From NCBI GenBank assembly GCA_963814055.1, contig CAWFBJ010000008.1:124001-188000 (forward strand): a stretch of 64,000 nt of DNA. Direction: 5' to 3'. The DNA comes from AWTP1-13 sp963814055 (GTDB lineage Bacteria; Pseudomonadota; Alphaproteobacteria; Rhizobiales; Hyphomicrobiaceae). Each line of letters starts with the position of its first letter. The stretch's first letter is position 1. Positions 62,110 to 64,000 of this stretch are shown piece by piece. The translations under genes were made by a program, and so were the position numbers. The notes under the pieces were generated by a model, which saw only the letters and a program-made list of their open reading frames with translations, was not told where the DNA came from and did not search any database.

Positions 62110-63319
62110 GCTCGACGGTGGGGTAGGAGTCTGCGGGCAGACCCAATTTCATCTGGGCCGCCTTCACGCTGCCGCGTGTGGCGGCTCCGAGTTTGCCGTC
62201 GATCTCACCCACTTCGAGTCCGCGACGCGCGAGGAGCTGCTGCAGTTCCTTGACCTGCTCCATGCTCAAGTCCGGAATCGGCCGGCTGCCCCGGCTCATG
62301 GGCGGCGCACCGCCCAGGCGGGTCGCCAGGTAGGCGGCCGTCACGCAGTAGTTCAACGACTGGTTCCACTTCAGATAGACCTGAAAATTCGCATAGGCGA
62401 GAAACGCAGGGCCGTAGCGCCCCATCGGCAGGAGCAGCGCGGCGGGTGTGGCGTCTGCCGCAAGGGGTCTTCCGTCGGCGTGTTTCACGCCCCAGCCGGC
62501 CCACTTGGAGCGGGGATGCTGAATGGCAAGATCGGCCTCCTCCCAGGCCAGGTTGCCGGGAACGTGCACCTCCTCGAGCCATGGCTGGTCACGCTGCCAG
62601 CCCAGATGCGCGATGAAATTGGCCGAGGACGCGATGACGTCGGGAACGCTGGTGATCAGGTTGCGCCGGCCGTCGCCGTCATAGTCGATAGCGTGGTTGA
62701 GGTAGTGCGACGGTAGGAACTGGGTTTGGCCGAGTTCTCCGGCCCACGACCCGATCATCTCCTCGGCCGTCAGATCTCCACGGTCGATGATGCGCATCGC
62801 ATCCATGAGTTCGGTTCGAAACATGACCGGGCGCCGGCAATCGTAGGCCAATGTCGCGAGCGCGCGCAGGATGGGCAGCTTGCCGACAACGGAACCGTAG
62901 TCGCTCTCGAGCGCCCAGAAGGCGGTGATCACGGGGCCGGGCACGCCGTACTGCTTCTCGACCTTGGCGAACAGGTCGCGGTGCTGTTTCAGGCGGGCGA
63001 TGCCGTTCTGGATGCGGTTCTGGGAAATCAGCTTGTCGGAGAAGGCGAGGAAACTTTGCGCAAAGAAGCCTTGCTTGCGGTCGCGGGCGATGACGCCCGG
63101 GTCCATCGTCATGTCGTCCAGCACGCTGGCGACCGTGGCCCGCGAGATGCCGCCACGGAGGGCTTCCTTGCGAAATCCCTGCAGCCAGGCTTCGAAGCTG
63201 CCCGTGTTGCGGCATGTCGGCGGATTGGGGGGCGGATAGGGCGATTGCGCGTGGGCGTCCACCAGGATGACCCACACGGCCACGCTTGCGGCTGCCAGGA
63301 ATGCTCTGCTCGATTGCAT
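62081..63319 (-). CDS. MltB-family lytic murein transglycosylase
   Basis: A 412-residue periplasmic enzyme that cleaves glycan strands to 1,6-anhydro-muropeptides. Signal peptide AFLAAASVAVWVILVDAHAQ, then FEAWLQGFRKEALRGGISRA, ITAFWALESDYGSVVGKLPI with the catalytic Glu near residue 137, GSWAGELGQTQFLPSHYLN and YDGDGRRNLITSVPDVIASS, all typical of MltB. A peptidoglycan-binding domain ends the protein (LSMEQVKELQQLLARRGLEV then GAATRGSVKAAQMKLGLP). ATG 63319 begins the signal peptide; the frame open upstream is not supported. The 3' end overlaps the GGDEF-EAL gene by 29 bases. Confidence 0.9.
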   Translation of the reverse strand: MQSSRAFLAAASVAVWVILVDAHAQSPYPPPNPPTCRNTGSFEAWLQGFRKEALRGGISRATVASVLDDMTMDPGVIARDRKQGFFAQSFLAFSDKLISQNRIQNGIARLKQHRDLFAKVEKQYGVPGPVITAFWALESDYGSVVGKLPILRALATLAYDCRRPVMFRTELMDAMRIIDRGDLTAEEMIGSWAGELGQTQFLPSHYLNHAIDYDGDGRRNLITSVPDVIASSANFIAHLGWQRDQPWLEEVHVPGNLAWEEADLAIQHPRSKWAGWGVKHADGRPLAADATPAALLLPMGRYGPAFLAYANFQVYLKWNQSLNYCVTAAYLATRLGGAPPMSRGSRPIPDLSMEQVKELQQLLARRGLEVGEIDGKLGAATRGSVKAAQMKLGLPADSYPTVELIERLRAQR

Positions 63320-63504
63320 GAAGTTGTCCGGTGAAAGAGGATACGCCCTGCGGCTCGATTGCGGCGGGCATCCAACACCGCCTCGCTCGACGCGGCAACA
63401 TCTGCCGGTGCGATTGGAACTAGGCATGCTAGGCCAATTGCGGCGTCAGAATGGCCCTCGTGCCCCGATCCGGTGGCCATGCGGTTCAGGCTGAAACCGA
63501 GCGG

Positions 63505-64000
63505 CTACCCTTCCGGGCAAAGCTCGAAAGCCTTGTCGAGCGCCTGCGTCTGCGTGGGATACTCGCCGGCAATCTTGCCGTTCCTGGCGTAGGCGGAAAT
63601 GAACGCTTCGGCTTCGCGCACTTCCGATCCATCGTTCACGTCCAGAACGGTGAAATTGACGACTTGGTCGATCACCGAACGGATGATCATGGCTTTTTGT
63701 CCGCCGTAGCTGGCAGTCCAGACGCGGCATCGTTGATTGGCCGCCGGCGGCGTAGCTGTTTCCGTGACGATCTTGGCCTTGGCTGCGGCGCTTGCTGCCG
63801 ATGCGGTGCGTACACCTGTGTTCTTTTCGGGAGGGACCGCCTTAGCTGTCGCAGCCGGTGCCAACGCCGCCTTGGCTGGCGGGGCGGCCGGCGGTGGAGC
63901 GACTGCAGGGGTCTCCGAAGGCTGGATCGAGGTTTCAGGCGGAGGAGAGTTGAGCACCTTGAAGGGTGCAGGAGGAAGTGCAGGTGCTACGGAAGCCTGC
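63505..64000 (-). CDS. Pro/Ala-rich protein of unknown function (5' end outside window)
   Basis: The reverse strand is open from the window edge to a stop at 63505, about 165 codons. The N-terminal part is low-complexity Pro/Ala (APALPPAPFKVLNSPPPETS, TPAVAPPPAAPPAKAALAPA), then comes a short compact domain CRVWTASYGGQKAMIIRSVI, VVNFTVLDVNDGSEVREAEA, ending ALDKAFELCPEG. I do not recognise the domain. A GTG at 63957 could be a start, but the Pro-rich frame continues past it to the edge, so the gene is probably longer. A linker tethered to a membrane or periplasmic domain is plausible. Confidence 0.65.
   Translation of the reverse strand, partial: QASVAPALPPAPFKVLNSPPPETSIQPSETPAVAPPPAAPPAKAALAPAATAKAVPPEKNTGVRTASAASAAAKAKIVTETATPPAANQRCRVWTASYGGQKAMIIRSVIDQVVNFTVLDVNDGSEVREAEAFISAYARNGKIAGEYPTQTQALDKAFELCPEG

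Overview
The window is a gene-dense, high-GC chromosomal segment of an alphaproteobacterium. The order mtgA-rpmF-phaR-phaA-phaB, the order uvrC-pgsA-moaD-moaE, adjacent metX-metW, and a MarR / OmpR-type regulator / histidine kinase string next to a branched-chain aminotransferase are all alphaproteobacterial arrangements. Several solute-binding transport systems suggest a metabolically versatile Rhizobiales or Rhodospirillales/Reyranella-like organism; the genus is a guess. I see no rRNA, tRNA, prophage, insertion sequence or CRISPR array.

Layout. 1-2.9 kb: the start of a macro-domain gene, then a zinc-uptake operon zur-znuC-znuB without znuA. 3.0-6.4 kb (minus): a small aromatic ring-cleavage operon, galB-like and galC-like enzymes with a 4,5-dihydroxyphthalate-decarboxylase-like binding protein and a Bug-family receptor. 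6.6-9.3 kb: ispG and a MATE exporter. 9.5-12.2 kb: a NitT/TauT-type ABC transporter, then a thioesterase. 12.7-18.4 kb (minus): a dapA-like aldolase plus a complete Liv-type ABC transporter. 18.6-23.2 kb: alcohol dehydrogenase, then ispA-epimerase-aldehyde dehydrogenase. 23.3-28.6 kb: mtgA, rpmF and the polyhydroxybutyrate genes phaR, phaA, phaB. 28.7-37 kb: a NYN/LOTUS-type protein, a DUF985 cupin, an unknown gene, gloB, two secreted hydrolases, metW and metX. 37-43 kb: TetR, DUF1353, csaA, a two-component pair with a MarR regulator, ilvE. 43-50 kb: a Cys-rich small protein and redox or accessory enzymes, a HesB/IscA protein. 50-55 kb (minus): uvrC, pgsA, moaD, moaE, methyltransferase. 55-62 kb: two tandem MHYT-PAS-GGDEF-EAL proteins. 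62-64 kb: lytic transglycosylase and an incomplete gene.

Two threads run across the window. First, several families of palindromic repeats are present. One family lies only between convergent genes. One, with CTAG ends, supplies the TAG stop codon of its neighbouring gene in both copies. One, with 10-bp GTCATCCCGG ends, has a copy in frame inside uvrC, where it is translated. Second, six otherwise well-conserved genes (mtgA, phaA, gloB, the response regulator, a luciferase-like monooxygenase and the second GGDEF-EAL gene) are each broken by exactly one surplus base. Identical sign in six unrelated genes points to insertion-type sequencing error rather than gene decay, although this cannot be proved from sequence alone.

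Start codons were chosen from Shine-Dalgarno spacing, overlap with neighbours and where family homology begins; where the choice is weak this is stated.
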